16,631 nt of DNA from Streptomyces sp. ICC1 (GTDB taxonomy: Bacteria; Actinomycetota; Actinomycetes; Streptomycetales; Streptomycetaceae), in the NCBI RefSeq assembly GCF_003287935.1, contig NZ_CP030287.1:8938819-8955449 (forward strand), in the 5' to 3' direction. Made by a program: the position numbers and the translations under genes. Every line of letters starts with the position of its first letter. Position 1 is the first letter of the stretch. Shown here one piece after another: positions 1-7,697 of this stretch. Below the pieces are notes generated by a model. That model was not told where the DNA came from. It was given only the letters and a program-made list of their open reading frames with translations, and did not search any database.

Positions 1-49
1 AAAAAAAAAAGAGTGGTGGTGGCGTGCGTCAGGTGTGAATCAGAGACAG
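1..49 (+). other. Poly-A plus degenerate Nextera Read-1 adapter (contig edge)
   Basis: The window opens with ten A residues, then a stretch that aligns to the Nextera Read-1 adapter. Positions 31-49 match the 19-bp Tn5 mosaic end at 16 of 19 bases, and the 14 bases before it match the rest of the adapter at about 9 of 14. An apparent start codon at 13 would therefore lie in library sequence and the reading frame through it is not native. The same adapter occurs in the same orientation at three internal sites, which makes chance unlikely. Confidence 0.75.
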
Positions 50-750
50 GCCGTCCTCCCACCGGACCCGCCTGGTACGCCACTCCGACCCTTGCCTACG
101 CCCAAGAGCTCGGCCTCTCCGTCCGGCCCACCGAGGCCTGGCTCCGCCCGGACCACGGCCCGTACCTCGACGCCTGGTACACCCGCCTGCGCGACGCGTA
201 CATGGCGACGATGGCGGAACTCGGCGTGCACGCGTCCCTCACGGACCCCGAGTTCCTCACGGCGATGACCGAGTACAGGAGCCGGAACACGCACCAGGCC
301 GCGGTCCTGTCCGCGATCAAGTCCACCGTCAAGGGCGGCATCGGCAAGCTCCGCGAGCGCCCGCAGGGAGCCGGCTACCGCCCCGGTGAAAGCTGGCCGG
401 CCCTGGAGCGCCCCACCTGGCGCCCCGACATCCGCGCCGCCGTCATCTCCACGGCCCGCGTCAACATGCACCGCAAGATGCGCAAGCTCGCGACGGAGGC
501 CGGCGAGTACCCCATCGCCGTCCTCTCCGACTGCGCGGTCTACCTCTCCGACGGCCCCAGCCCGCTCGACTTCCTCCCCCGCACCCCCGACGGCAAGCCG
601 CTGCCCGGCGGATTCCGCCTCGGTGTCAGCCCCGGCATGGTCAAGCACGAGGGCACCCAGCCCCTCCTGTGGGCCGTCCAGATGCTCGACGAACGACACA
701 ACCCGGCCCGCCACATCAAGGGCCACGACGCCGCGGCCGACGGAGAGTAA
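50..750 (+). CDS. tap: Telomere-associated protein Tap, C-terminal part (5' truncated)
   Basis: This is the last 233 or so codons of a Tap-like protein; the family is usually over 700 residues, so about the first two thirds are missing. Tap binds telomeric DNA of linear Streptomyces replicons and recruits the terminal protein to replication intermediates. The call rests on the family-like stretches around WYATPTLAYAQELG (near 80-120), YLDAWYTRLRDAYMATMAEL (163-222), and a C-terminal end rich in Pro/Gly. Placement is decisive: it ends nine bases before a tpg-type gene in the same orientation, the conserved tap-tpg operon. The open frame extends upstream to 13, but the bases before 50 are adapter-like, so no native start is present. 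Confidence is good for the family, with the N-terminal boundary artificial. Confidence 0.8.
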
Positions 751-759
751 GAGCCACCC

Positions 760-1314
760 ATGTCCGAGATCAGCGACAGCCTCGACCGCGCCGACGAACA
801 GAACTTCACCCGCCCCATCCCGAAATCTGCGGGCGCCCAGATCCGCTACCTCGTGAAGCAGCTCAAATCCACCAAGGCCGTGGCGGACCTCCTCGCCATC
901 TCCCGGCGCACGGTCGAGCGGTACGTGAAGGACCAGATCAAGCAGCCCAAGCCGGCCCTCTCCACCCGCCTGGAGCGCGAAGTACGCCGCCGCTGGCAGC
1001 CGCTGGTCCGCAAGCGGGCCCGTGCCAAGGCCGCGCGGCAGACCGGCCTGGTCATCGAGACCCGCGCGCGCTTCGGCTTCAGCGCCGCCCCCGGCACCAC
1101 CGACGACGGCCGGATGCGCCGCATCACCCAGCACCTCCCCCCGGAGTACGCCTCCCGCCTCTTCGCCGCCCAGGAGGCCGGGGCCAACGAGGCCCAGCTG
1201 CGCCACATCGCCGCCGAAGGCCTCCAGGAGATCTACTTCAAGGACCACGGCGCCCGCGCCCAGGGACTCCTCGTCGAGTTCACCGACATCGACTACATCG
1301 AGCTCGACTTCTAG
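760..1314 (+). CDS. tpg: Telomere terminal protein Tpg
   Basis: This encodes 184 residues, the normal length for Streptomyces Tpg, the protein that caps the 5' ends of linear chromosomes and plasmids and primes end-patching DNA synthesis. Residues about 36-58 form a helix-turn-helix (VADLLAISRRTVERYVKD), followed by a basic stretch RRRWQPLVRKRARAKAAR (77-94). In the TTDDGRMRR segment the second Thr is residue 114, the position I recall as the deoxynucleotide-linked threonine in S. coelicolor Tpg. The C-terminus is acidic (EFTDIDYIELDF). The ATG lies nine bases after the tap stop, with a GGAGAG-type purine run overlapping the tap stop as ribosome binding site, so tap and tpg are co-transcribed and probably translationally linked. 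Its presence means the source replicon is linear. Confidence 0.93.
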   Translation: MSEISDSLDRADEQNFTRPIPKSAGAQIRYLVKQLKSTKAVADLLAISRRTVERYVKDQIKQPKPALSTRLEREVRRRWQPLVRKRARAKAARQTGLVIETRARFGFSAAPGTTDDGRMRRITQHLPPEYASRLFAAQEAGANEAQLRHIAAEGLQEIYFKDHGARAQGLLVEFTDIDYIELDF

Positions 1315-1365
1315 CAGGGTCGGAAGAGAATCCCCGACCGGTGAAACAGCAGTGGGGCAGCCCTG

Positions 1366-1557
1366 ATGGCCCGTCAAACAGCGACGTTCGCGCAAACTTC
1401 GCAGCTTGCGTTCGTCAACGACACCGTGGGCGTCACACCCATGACCCACCATGGATTCGGCGTCATGCTGTTCACCTTCGCGGACGACCGCATCAGCGAA
1501 GTATCCGTCGTCATGACCCCCGCCGGCGTGGCCGGTCTCGACATCCTCGCGCCCTGA
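1366..1557 (+). pseudogene. C-terminal scrap of an ECF sigma factor (SigJ/ECF41-like SnoaL domain)
   Basis: The 63-codon frame ends FTFADDRISEVSVVMTPAGV then AGLDILAP and stop. This resembles the end of the SnoaL-like domain that follows sigma-2/sigma-4 in SigJ/ECF41 factors (family pattern: FVN-x-GV ... FTVADGRIVEID ... DPxRLxxLDL). Nothing of the sigma domains is present upstream, where tpg ends only 51 bases earlier, so this is a 3' remnant and the ATG at 1366 is probably not a start. A join between unrelated sequences around 1360-1385 would explain it. It could also be a short SnoaL/NTF2-like protein end or a chance frame. The family call is tentative. Confidence 0.4.
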
Positions 1558-1571
1558 AGCCTGCGCTCACC

Positions 1572-2934
1572 GTGGGCCCCTCCTCCCACGCCTCCCCTCC
1601 GACCGGGATCCGGCGCCGACCGGCCTGGGCCGGCCGCAACTACACCCTGCTGACGGGTGCGGCGGTCGTGACGAACCTCGGGAGCCACGGAGCGCTCATC
1701 GCGGCCACCTTCGCGGTGATGGAGTCCGGCGGCTCGACCGGCGACGTCGGCCTGGTGGCCGCCGCCCGCACGCTGCCGCTCGTCCTCTTCCTCCTCATCG
1801 GCGGGGCCATCGCCGACCGGGTGCCGCGCCACCGCGTCATGGTCGCGGCCAACGCCCTGAACTGCCTCTCGCAGGCAGCCTTCGCCGTCCTCGTCCTGAC
1901 CGGCGACCCACAGCTGTGGCAGATGATGCTGCTCACCGCGCTGTGCGGCACCGGTACGGCCTTCTTCAACCCGGCCGCCGAGGGCATGCTCCTGTCCAGC
2001 GTCTCCGGCGAGCACGCCAACCGCGCCTTCGCCCTGTTCCGGATGGCCATGAACGGCGCCGGCATCGGCGGCGCGGCCCTCGGCGGAGCCATGGCCGCCA
2101 CGATCGGCACCGGCTGGGTCCTCGCCGTGGACGCCGCCGCCTTCGCCGTCGCCGGAGCCCTGCGGGCCTTCCTCGACGTCGGCGACATCGCCGACCGGGC
2201 CCCCGGCGGCGGCCTGCTGGCGGACCTGCGCGAGGGCTGGGTGGAGTTCAGGAGCCGCCCCTGGCTGTGGAGCATCGTGCTCCAGTTCTCCGTCGTCGTC
2301 GCGGTCGTCGGCGCCGCGGACGCGGTCTACGGACCCATGGTCGCCCGCGACCACCTGGGCGGGCCGCTTCCCTGGGGCCTGGCCCTGGCCTTCTTCGGCA
2401 TCGGCACCATCGGCGGGGCCGTCCTGATGATGGCCTGGAAGCCGCGCCGCCTGCTCCTGGTGGGCACCCTGTGCGTGTTCCCGCTGGCGCTGCCCGCGGC
2501 CGGGCTGGCCGTGCCGCTGCCGGTGTGGGGCCTGTGCGCGGTGATGTTCGTGAGCGGCGCGGCCATCGAGGTCTTCGGCGTGAACTGGATGACGACGATG
2601 CACCAGGAGATCCCGGAGGACAAGTTCTCCCGGGTCTCCGCCTACGACTGGTTCGGCTCGGTCTCCATGCTCCCGCTGGCCACGGCCCTCGCGGGCCCGG
2701 TGGAGTCCGCCATCGGCCGCACCTCGGCCCTCTGGGGCTGCGCGGCCCTGGTCGTCACGGTCACCGCCGCGGTCCTCGTGGTCCCCGACGTCCGGCGGAT
2801 GACCCGCAAACAACCGAAAACCGTCCCCGCCGGCCCTCCCGCCCACCGAACCGCCGGCCGAGGCGGCGGGAGCGGACGACGCGCCCGCCGGCGCACCGGA
2901 CGCGACGACGACGAAGTGGACGGGGACGACGTGA
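1572..2934 (+). CDS. MFS transporter (EntS/MFS_3-like exporter), probable frameshift near its 3' end
   Basis: This is a membrane exporter of the major facilitator superfamily. Hydrophobic helices run from about residue 19 (TLLTGAAVVTNLGSHGALIA) through alternating segments to VVTVTAAVLVVPD, and the loop GGAIADRVPRHRVMV matches the MFS loop-2 signature G-x-x-x-D-R-x-x-R-R. I chose the GTG at 1572 because TM1 follows closely; no strong ribosome site is visible. In the frame used, no stop appears before the next gene. The +1 frame is open from 2803 to a TGA at 2932-2934 and gives a natural acidic Pro/Ala-rich tail ending TTTKWTGTT. Removing one A from the AAAA run at 2817-2820 restores it. The repaired product is about 453 residues and its stop overlaps the next GTG start (GTGA). 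The substrate is unknown. Confidence 0.75.
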
Positions 2935-3144
2935 CCGCGATCGAAGGGGAACCCCGTGGCGTCGAAGCGGCGGCCGCGCCGACCGGGTTCGGCCGCGGCT
3001 GGCACAGGCTGGGACTCGCCTCCTCCTTCGAGGACGGCGCCCCGCACGAGGTCGAGGCCTTCGGGACCAAGCTCGTCGTCTTCCAGGGCGCCGACAGCGC
3101 GGAGCTCGCCGTCCTGAACGCCCACGGCCCCCACAAGGGGGAGA
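2931..3144 (+). CDS. Rieske [2Fe-2S] oxygenase, N-terminal fragment (KshA-like)
   Basis: This starts at a GTG overlapping the repaired MFS stop (GTGA). About 70 codons remain before the adapter. The stretch APTGFGRGWHRLGLASSF ... HEVEAFGTKLVVFQGADS ... AVLNAH resembles the N-terminal Rieske domain of KshA-type and other ring-hydroxylating oxygenases, which takes electrons from a reductase to hydroxylate steroids or aromatics. The cluster motif C-x-H should come next. Here it reads G-P-H, because residue 66 is GGC at 3126-3128 where TGC is expected. The sequence then turns into a G-rich run that merges with the adapter. The loss of the cysteine is therefore probably read-end noise. The second C-x-x-H pair and the catalytic domain are missing. 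Confidence 0.6.
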
Positions 3145-3177
3145 GGGGGGGCAGCGTCAGAGGGGTATAAGAGACAG
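3145..3177 (+). other. Internal Nextera Read-1 adapter (fragment join A/B)
   Basis: Positions 3151-3177 match the last 27 bases of the Nextera Read-1 adapter at 25 of 27. The mosaic end occupies 3159-3177 with two mismatches (ATGTGT read as AGGGGT). The six bases before are all G. Upstream is the plus-strand Rieske fragment and downstream is a minus-strand desB fragment; both genes are cut at this point. Confidence 0.95.
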
Positions 3178-3709
3178 GGGGTTCGGGGACGTAGGGGGCG
3201 GTGCCGATGCCGAGGGCGAGGTTGCGGGTGTACGTGCGGCCGAGGGCTTCGGCTTCGCCGTCGGAGTCGACTTGGGTGAAGTCGACTTCGAAGAGGTCGC
3301 GTTCGGGGTTCCAGCGGACGGCGTCGACCTGGTGGACGAAATGGAGTCCGGGCAGGCGGCCGGCGACCCAGCGGCAGTAGGCGTCGTATTCGGCGCGCTG
3401 GATGTGGAAGCGCTCGGCGAAGTAGAAGGGGAAGAGTCGTTCCTTGTGCTTGAGGTAGCTGAGGAAGGACCAGGGGCTGGCGGGGTCGGCGAGGGTGACG
3501 AGGTCGGCGAGGAAGGGGACTTGGAGGGTGGCTCCGTCGATGAGGAGTCCGGGGTGCCAGCGGAAGTCGCGGCGCTGGTCGTAGAAGGCGGTGGCGAGCT
3601 CTCCGGCGCCTTGGTGGGGGAGGCCGTGGGCGAGGGCGGCGAGGGAGAGGTTGAAGGGGCCGATGCCGATTCCGACGAGGTCGTGGGGTGCATCGAGCTG
3701 GGCGGTCAT
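3178..3709 (-). CDS. desB: L-lysine/cadaverine N-hydroxylating monooxygenase DesB, N-terminal part
   Basis: These are the first 177 codons of a flavin N-hydroxylase of the IucD/SidA/PvdA class. In desferrioxamine biosynthesis DesB hydroxylates the amine of cadaverine using FAD, NADPH and O2. The FAD-binding motif GIGIGPFNLSLAAL is at residues 13-26, followed by FYDQRRDFRWHPGLLIDGA and LQVPFLADLVTLADPASPWS, both typical of the family. The product is normally over 400 residues and is cut at the adapter after GIGTAPYVPEPP. The ATG overlaps the desA stop by ATGA, so the two are translationally coupled in the usual desA-desB order. In Streptomyces the des operon is controlled by iron through DmdR1; the promoter is not in this piece. 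Confidence 0.88.
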
Positions 3710-4425
3710 CGGTGGGTGCTGCCTTCCAGGAGGTTCACGAGGGCGTCCAGGTCCCCTGCCGTGGCGTGGGGGTTGAGGAGGGTGGCTTTGAGCCACAGGC
3801 GGCCGTCGGCGGTGGCCCGGCCCAGTACGGCGGTGCCGCCGTGGAGGTGGGTGCGGCGCAGGGCGGCGATCGCGGTGTCGTCGGCGTGGGTGGGCCGGAA
3901 GAGGACGGTGCTGATGGTGGGCGCCGTGTGGAGTTCGAAGGCGGGGTGTTCTTCGAGGAGTCGGGCGAGTTGCCCGGCGAGTGCGCAGGTGCGGTCGATG
4001 AGGCGGGTGAGGCCGTCGCGGCCGAGGGAGCGCAGGGTTGCCGCGATTTTGAGGGCGTCGGCGCGGCGGGTGGTGCGCAGGGAGCGGCCGAGGAGGTCGG
4101 GTAGGCCCGCGTCGGTGTCGTCCTGGGCGTTGAGGTAGTCGGCTTGGTGGGCGAGGGGTTTCAGCCGGGCGGTGTCGGCGACGGTGAGGATTCCGGCGGC
4201 GACGGGTTGCCAGCCGAGTTTGTGCAGGTCGAGGGTGATGGAGTGGGCGCGGTGCAGGCCGGTGAGTTTGTGCCGGTGGCGGGGGCTGAAGTGGAGGAGG
4301 CCGCCGTAGGCGGCGTCGATGTGGAGGTCGGCGCCGTGCTGTTGGCAGAGGTCGGCGAGGGGGCCGAGGGGGTCGATGAGGCCGGCGTCGGTGGTGCCGG
4401 CGGTGGCGGTGACGAGGACGGGGCC
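3706..4425 (-). CDS. desA: Pyridoxal-phosphate lysine decarboxylase DesA, C-terminal part
   Basis: This is a group II PLP-dependent decarboxylase that converts lysine to cadaverine, the first step of desferrioxamine synthesis. About 238 residues remain of a protein that normally has around 500. Visible are VTATAGTTDAGLIDPL, the PLP-ring aspartate in HIDAAYGG, the Schiff-base lysine in ITLDLHKLGWQP, and YLNAQDD with SLRTTRRADALKIAATLRS near the C-terminus. It ends in ATGA overlap with desB. The open frame continues upstream to 4479, but residues before PVLVTATAG look like a cytochrome P450, so the frame is a chimeric fusion with a join near 4425. The N-terminal half, with the PLP-phosphate contacts, is absent. 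Confidence 0.82.
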   Translation of the reverse strand, partial: GPVLVTATAGTTDAGLIDPLGPLADLCQQHGADLHIDAAYGGLLHFSPRHRHKLTGLHRAHSITLDLHKLGWQPVAAGILTVADTARLKPLAHQADYLNAQDDTDAGLPDLLGRSLRTTRRADALKIAATLRSLGRDGLTRLIDRTCALAGQLARLLEEHPAFELHTAPTISTVLFRPTHADDTAIAALRRTHLHGGTAVLGRATADGRLWLKATLLNPHATAGDLDALVNLLEGSTHR

Positions 4426-4671
4426 CTGGGCGGCGGAGAAGCCGTAGGTGCGGGCGAGGACGCGCAGCGGCAGCAGCATGGCGTACTAGCCGACGATGTC
4501 GCAGGAGCCCCTGCCGGACAGGTGGTCGATCAGGTCGTCGGCGAACCGCTCGGCGTGGCCCTTGAGTTCGAAGGGGTCGACGGATTCGAGGGCTTCGGAG
4601 ATGACGGCGGCGCGTTCCCGGTGGCGTTCGCCGACGGTGTAGAGGATCGAGGGCTGCTTGCGCCCCGAACA
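4426..4671 (-). pseudogene. Cytochrome P450 internal fragment, interrupted by TAG
   Basis: Read on the minus strand from about 4671 this gives SILYTVGERHRERAAVISEA, then a helix ending HAERFADDLIDHLSGRGSCD, IVG, a stop, YAMLLPLRVLARTYGFS. That is the B'-C-D helix region of actinobacterial P450s (HxxxR in GERHRER, which contacts a heme propionate, then DPFEL and the Q/EYA-x-P-LP-x-x-V segment). The stop is TAG at 4486-4488 exactly where the family has Gln (CAG) before YA, so a single C-to-T change would explain it. Neither the oxygen-binding helix nor the heme-Cys loop is present. The 5' side loses similarity above about 4671 and the 3' side runs in frame into desA. Both ends therefore look like false joins. 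Confidence 0.55.
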
Positions 4672-4887
4672 CCCCGCCCCGGACACCCGCTGCCCCAGGC
4701 GTATCGGCCCGCTTCACCGCGGCATGCCGCTGACCGAGGCCGAGGATCTCCGGGGTCCGGGACGCCCGCAACCGCCACCCGGATGAGACCGGACGCCGAC
4801 GGCTACCCCCACGCTTGGAACGGCTTGGAGCCGGCCATCACCCGACGCGTCGTCAGCGGAATCCCCGGTCCGCCCGGCCGGTGGGGT
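4672..4887. other. Stretch of 216 bp with no supported gene
   Basis: All open frames here are low-information GC-rich frames with many Arg, Pro and Gly residues. I see no conserved domain, start with ribosome site, repeat or RNA gene. It separates the P450 fragment from the 3' end of the amidohydrolase, and at least one end is likely a false join. Confidence 0.4.
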
Positions 4888-6129
4888 TCATCCGGCCGCG
4901 CGGAGTCGGGTGGCGGCCGCTTCCGCCTCCCGTACGACGCGGTTCGTGTCGATGTCCACGAGCCGGCCGTCGAACTTCAGGGGCCGTCCGTCCACGAACA
5001 CGGCGTCGACGTTCTCGGGCCGCCCGTTGAAGACGGTCTGGCCGACCCAGTCGAAGCGCGGCGCGAAGTTCAGGGCAGCCGGATCGACGACCACGACGTC
5101 GGCACGCTTCCCTGGGGTCAGGGAACCCACCCGGTCGCTGATCCCGAGGGCCTCGGCGCCGCCCAGCGTTGCCATCCGCAGGACGTCGTGCACCTGCGGG
5201 AAGATCCCGGCCTCCGTCGCCCGGGCGCGCTGCAGGCCGATGGCCGTCTTCATCAGCGCGTGGAAGTCCGAGCTGTCGTTGGTTCCGCCGTCCAGGCCGA
5301 GGCCGACCTTGACGCCCCGCCGGCCGAACTCGGACAGCCGCATGATGCCGGAGGCCAGCCGCATGTTGCTGAGCGGGCAGTGGGCCGCGCGCACGTCGTG
5401 CGCGGCGACGGCGGCGATCTCGTCGTCGGTCAGGTGGATCGCGTGGTTGATCAGGAGCCGCGGACCGAGGGCTCCGATGTCGGTGAGGACTCCGATGGGG
5501 TCGTCGGCGCGCTGCTCGGGGCGTTCCAGGACGTGGGAGTTGAGCATGACCCCGAGATCCTGGGCGGCTTCCCAGTGGGCGTGGTTGAGGTGTTGGACGG
5601 CGCGCGCCGCGTGTGTGGCGACCTGGAAGCCGGCGAGCGGAACGGGGTCGACCAGCTCCTTCTTCACCTTCGTGACCAGCGCGGGGTCGGCTTCGGAAGG
5701 GAACATCGCGTAGGTGAACCGCACTCCGGTTCCGGCCAGGGCCCGTACGTAGCTCTCGATGAGGTCAAACGAGAAGATGTCCACCCAGTCCACGAGGGTG
5801 GTCACGCCTGACTGGACGGCGTCGAGGGCGGCGAGACGGACGAAGCTGTGCAGGGCCTCGGGGGTGAGCCGGCCCCGCTGGGGGTCGGTACATCGAGCGA
5901 ACCAGCCGAACAGGTCGCCGTCGGTACAGCCCCCGCGGATCACCGCCTGCCAGAGGTGGGTGTGCGTATCGACGAACCCCGGCATGACCAGCTTGCCCGA
6001 AGCGTCCACGATCCAGGTGCCGGGCGGGGTCGGCAGGCCCGTGCCGACGGCGGTGATGGTGCCGTTCCGCATCAGGACGTCGGCGTTCTCGAGGGTGCCG
6101 AGGGGGCCTCTGCCGAGGGCCGGGTCCAT
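4888..6129 (-). CDS. Amidohydrolase of the TRZ/ATZ/MtaD type (S-adenosylhomocysteine/cytosine deaminase-like)
   Basis: This is a metal-dependent hydrolase of the amidohydrolase superfamily, chlorohydrolase/deaminase branch; the substrate cannot be fixed from sequence. From the ATG at 6129, 413 residues: metal ligands His56 and His58 in GFVDTHTHLW, a further His in LNSHVLE, another in LLINHAIHL, and the Asp in GLGLDGGTNDSSD. The C-terminal SLTPGKRADVVVVD stretch is the usual small beta-sandwich return. The frame stays open upstream of 6129 and encodes VGPTVLLRGASLALT, which fits the conserved N-terminal strand of the family, so 6129 is probably internal. The upstream frame has TDNGGPQT but no start before it; a native ATG directly before TDN may have been lost at about 6212. 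Family call firm, start and specificity uncertain. Confidence 0.85.
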   Translation of the reverse strand: MDPALGRGPLGTLENADVLMRNGTITAVGTGLPTPPGTWIVDASGKLVMPGFVDTHTHLWQAVIRGGCTDGDLFGWFARCTDPQRGRLTPEALHSFVRLAALDAVQSGVTTLVDWVDIFSFDLIESYVRALAGTGVRFTYAMFPSEADPALVTKVKKELVDPVPLAGFQVATHAARAVQHLNHAHWEAAQDLGVMLNSHVLERPEQRADDPIGVLTDIGALGPRLLINHAIHLTDDEIAAVAAHDVRAAHCPLSNMRLASGIMRLSEFGRRGVKVGLGLDGGTNDSSDFHALMKTAIGLQRARATEAGIFPQVHDVLRMATLGGAEALGISDRVGSLTPGKRADVVVVDPAALNFAPRFDWVGQTVFNGRPENVDAVFVDGRPLKFDGRLVDIDTNRVVREAEAAATRLRAAG

Positions 6130-6219
6130 GGTGAGAGCCAGGGAGGCGCCGCGCAGCAGGACCGTCGGGCCGACCGGGACGCGCGGGGTTTGCGGGCCGC
6201 CGTTGTCGGTGGGCCCGGA

Positions 6220-6232
6220 TAACCTCGTAGAC
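6220..6232 (+). promoter_or_regulatory. -10 element for leaderless dnaX
   Basis: TAACCT at 6220-6225 fits the Streptomyces TAnnnT -10 pattern and is followed by exactly seven bases before the GTG at 6233. That is the spacing of leaderless transcripts in this group. No convincing -35 at 17-18 bp is visible. There is no Shine-Dalgarno before the GTG, which supports a leaderless start. Confidence 0.45.
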
Positions 6233-7548
6233 GTGTCGTCCCTTGCGCTGTACCGCCGCTACCGCCCCGAGTCGTTCGCCGAGGTCATCGGACAGGAGCA
6301 TGTCACTGCCCCGCTGATGCAGGCCCTGCGCAACAACCGGGTCAATCACGCGTACCTGTTCAGTGGGCCGCGGGGCTGCGGCAAGACCACCAGCGCGCGC
6401 ATCCTCGCCCGCTGCCTGAACTGTGAGCAGGGCCCCACGCCGACCCCCTGCGGGGAGTGCCAGTCCTGCAAGGACCTCGCGCGCAACGGGCCGGGTTCCA
6501 TCGACGTCATCGAGATCGACGCGGCCTCGCACGGTGGTGTCGACGACGCCCGCGACCTGCGCGAGAAGGCCTTCTTCGGGCCCGCCTCCAGCCGCTACAA
6601 GATCTACATCATCGATGAGGCGCACATGGTCACCCCGGCGGGCTTCAACGCCCTGCTGAAGGTGGTCGAAGAGCCCCCGGAGCACCTCAAGTTCATCTTC
6701 GCCACGACCGAGCCCGAGAAGGTCATCGGCACCATCCGGTCCAGGACGCACCACTATCCGTTCCGGCTCGTGCCCCCCGGCACCCTGCGCACCTACCTCG
6801 GCGAGGTCTGCGGCCGCGAGGGCGCCCACGTCGAGGACGGGGTGCTGCCGCTCGTCGTGCGCGCCGGCGCCGGATCCGTCCGCGACTCGATGTCGGTCAT
6901 GGACCAGCTGCTGGCCGGCGCCGCCGACCAGGGTGTGACGTACGCCATGGCCACCTCGCTCCTCGGGTACACGGACGGCACCCTGCTGGACGCCGTCGTG
7001 GACGCCTTCGCCGCCGGGGACGGGGCCGCCGCCTTCGAGATCGTCGACCGGGTGGTGGAGGGCGGCAACGACCCGCGCCGCTTCGTCGCCGACCTGCTGG
7101 AGCGGTTGCGCGACCTGGTGATCCTGGCCGCCGTGCCGGACGCCGGGGAGAAGGGGCTCATCGACGCCCCGGCCGATGTCGTGCAGCGGATGCAGGACCA
7201 GGCCTCCGTCTTCGGGGCCGCCGAGCTGTCCCGCGCCGCCGATCTGGTCAACACCGGGCTCACCGAGATGCGCGGCGCGACCTCGCCCCGGCTGCAGCTG
7301 GAGCTGATCTGCGCCCGCGTGCTGCTGCCCGCCGCCTTCGACGACGAGCGGTCCGTGCAGGCGCGGCTCGACCGACTGGAGCGCGGCGGGGCGGCGGCCG
7401 CGGCCGCGGCCTCCCTCGCCGCGGCCCCGGCCCCCGCCATGGGCTACGTACCCGGCCCGGAGGCGCACGCCATGGCCCCCGCGGTCGTACGGGCTCCGGC
7501 GCAGCCCGCACCCGCGCCCGCACTCGCACCCGAGCCCGCGCCGATGGC
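6233..7548 (+). CDS. dnaX: DNA polymerase III subunit gamma/tau, N-terminal part
   Basis: DnaX is the clamp-loader ATPase. The start at GTG 6233 gives SSLALYRRYRPESFAEVIGQ, the standard N-terminus. Walker A is GPRGCGKTT (residues 45-53), followed by the zinc-binding cysteines in CLNCEQ and CGECQSC, Walker B with DEAHMV, and the sensor-1 strand FIFATTEPEKV. Domain III ends with LVNTGLTEMRGATSPRLQLE and LDRLERGG, then a low-complexity Ala/Pro linker. Streptomyces DnaX is roughly 750-800 residues, but after about 439 codons the sequence becomes the reverse complement of 7243-7391. The tau C-terminal part is therefore missing. The frame happens to stay open through the inverted copy and into the downstream transposase, producing a meaningless 1047-codon frame. 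Confidence 0.93.
7243..7391 (+). repeat. Left arm of dnaX inverted duplication
   Basis: These 149 bases, coding for the end of DnaX domain III, recur as a reverse complement at 7549-7697 with one difference (A at 7280 against C at 7660, which would pair as G). The arms are separated by 157 bp of dnaX linker. Confidence 0.95.
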
Positions 7549-7697
7549 CCCCGCCGCGCTCCAGTCGGTCGAGCCGCGCCTGCACGGACCGCTCGTCGTC
7601 GAAGGCGGCGGGCAGCAGCACGCGGGCGCAGATCAGCTCCAGCTGCAGCCGGGGCGAGGCCGCGCCGCGCATCTCGGTGAGCCCGGTGTTGACCAGA
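7549..7697 (-). repeat. Right arm of dnaX inverted duplication
   Basis: On the minus strand this arm encodes LVNTGLTEMRGAASPRLQLE, the same DnaX segment with Thr changed to Ala. It ends at 7697, one base before the TA that flanks the IS630 element. Fold-back amplification chimeras give this structure; a natural inverted duplication inside an essential gene is less likely. Confidence 0.95.

Noticed and set aside
1318..1339. Hairpin GGTCGG-10-CCGACC after tpg
   Set aside because: Only 6 bp with a 10-base loop and no T-run; chance stems of this size are frequent in such GC-rich DNA.
40..1452. Long minus-strand frame opposite tap-tpg
   Set aside because: Composition is antisense shadow (Gly, Val, Glu, Asp rich) without motifs, and tap/tpg on the other strand are clear.
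669..3170. A single 833-codon frame spanning tpg, MFS and Rieske sequence
   Set aside because: Its first 300 codons are an Arg/Pro-rich shadow of tpg; the MFS start at 1572 and Rieske start at 2931 are independent genes sharing a frame.
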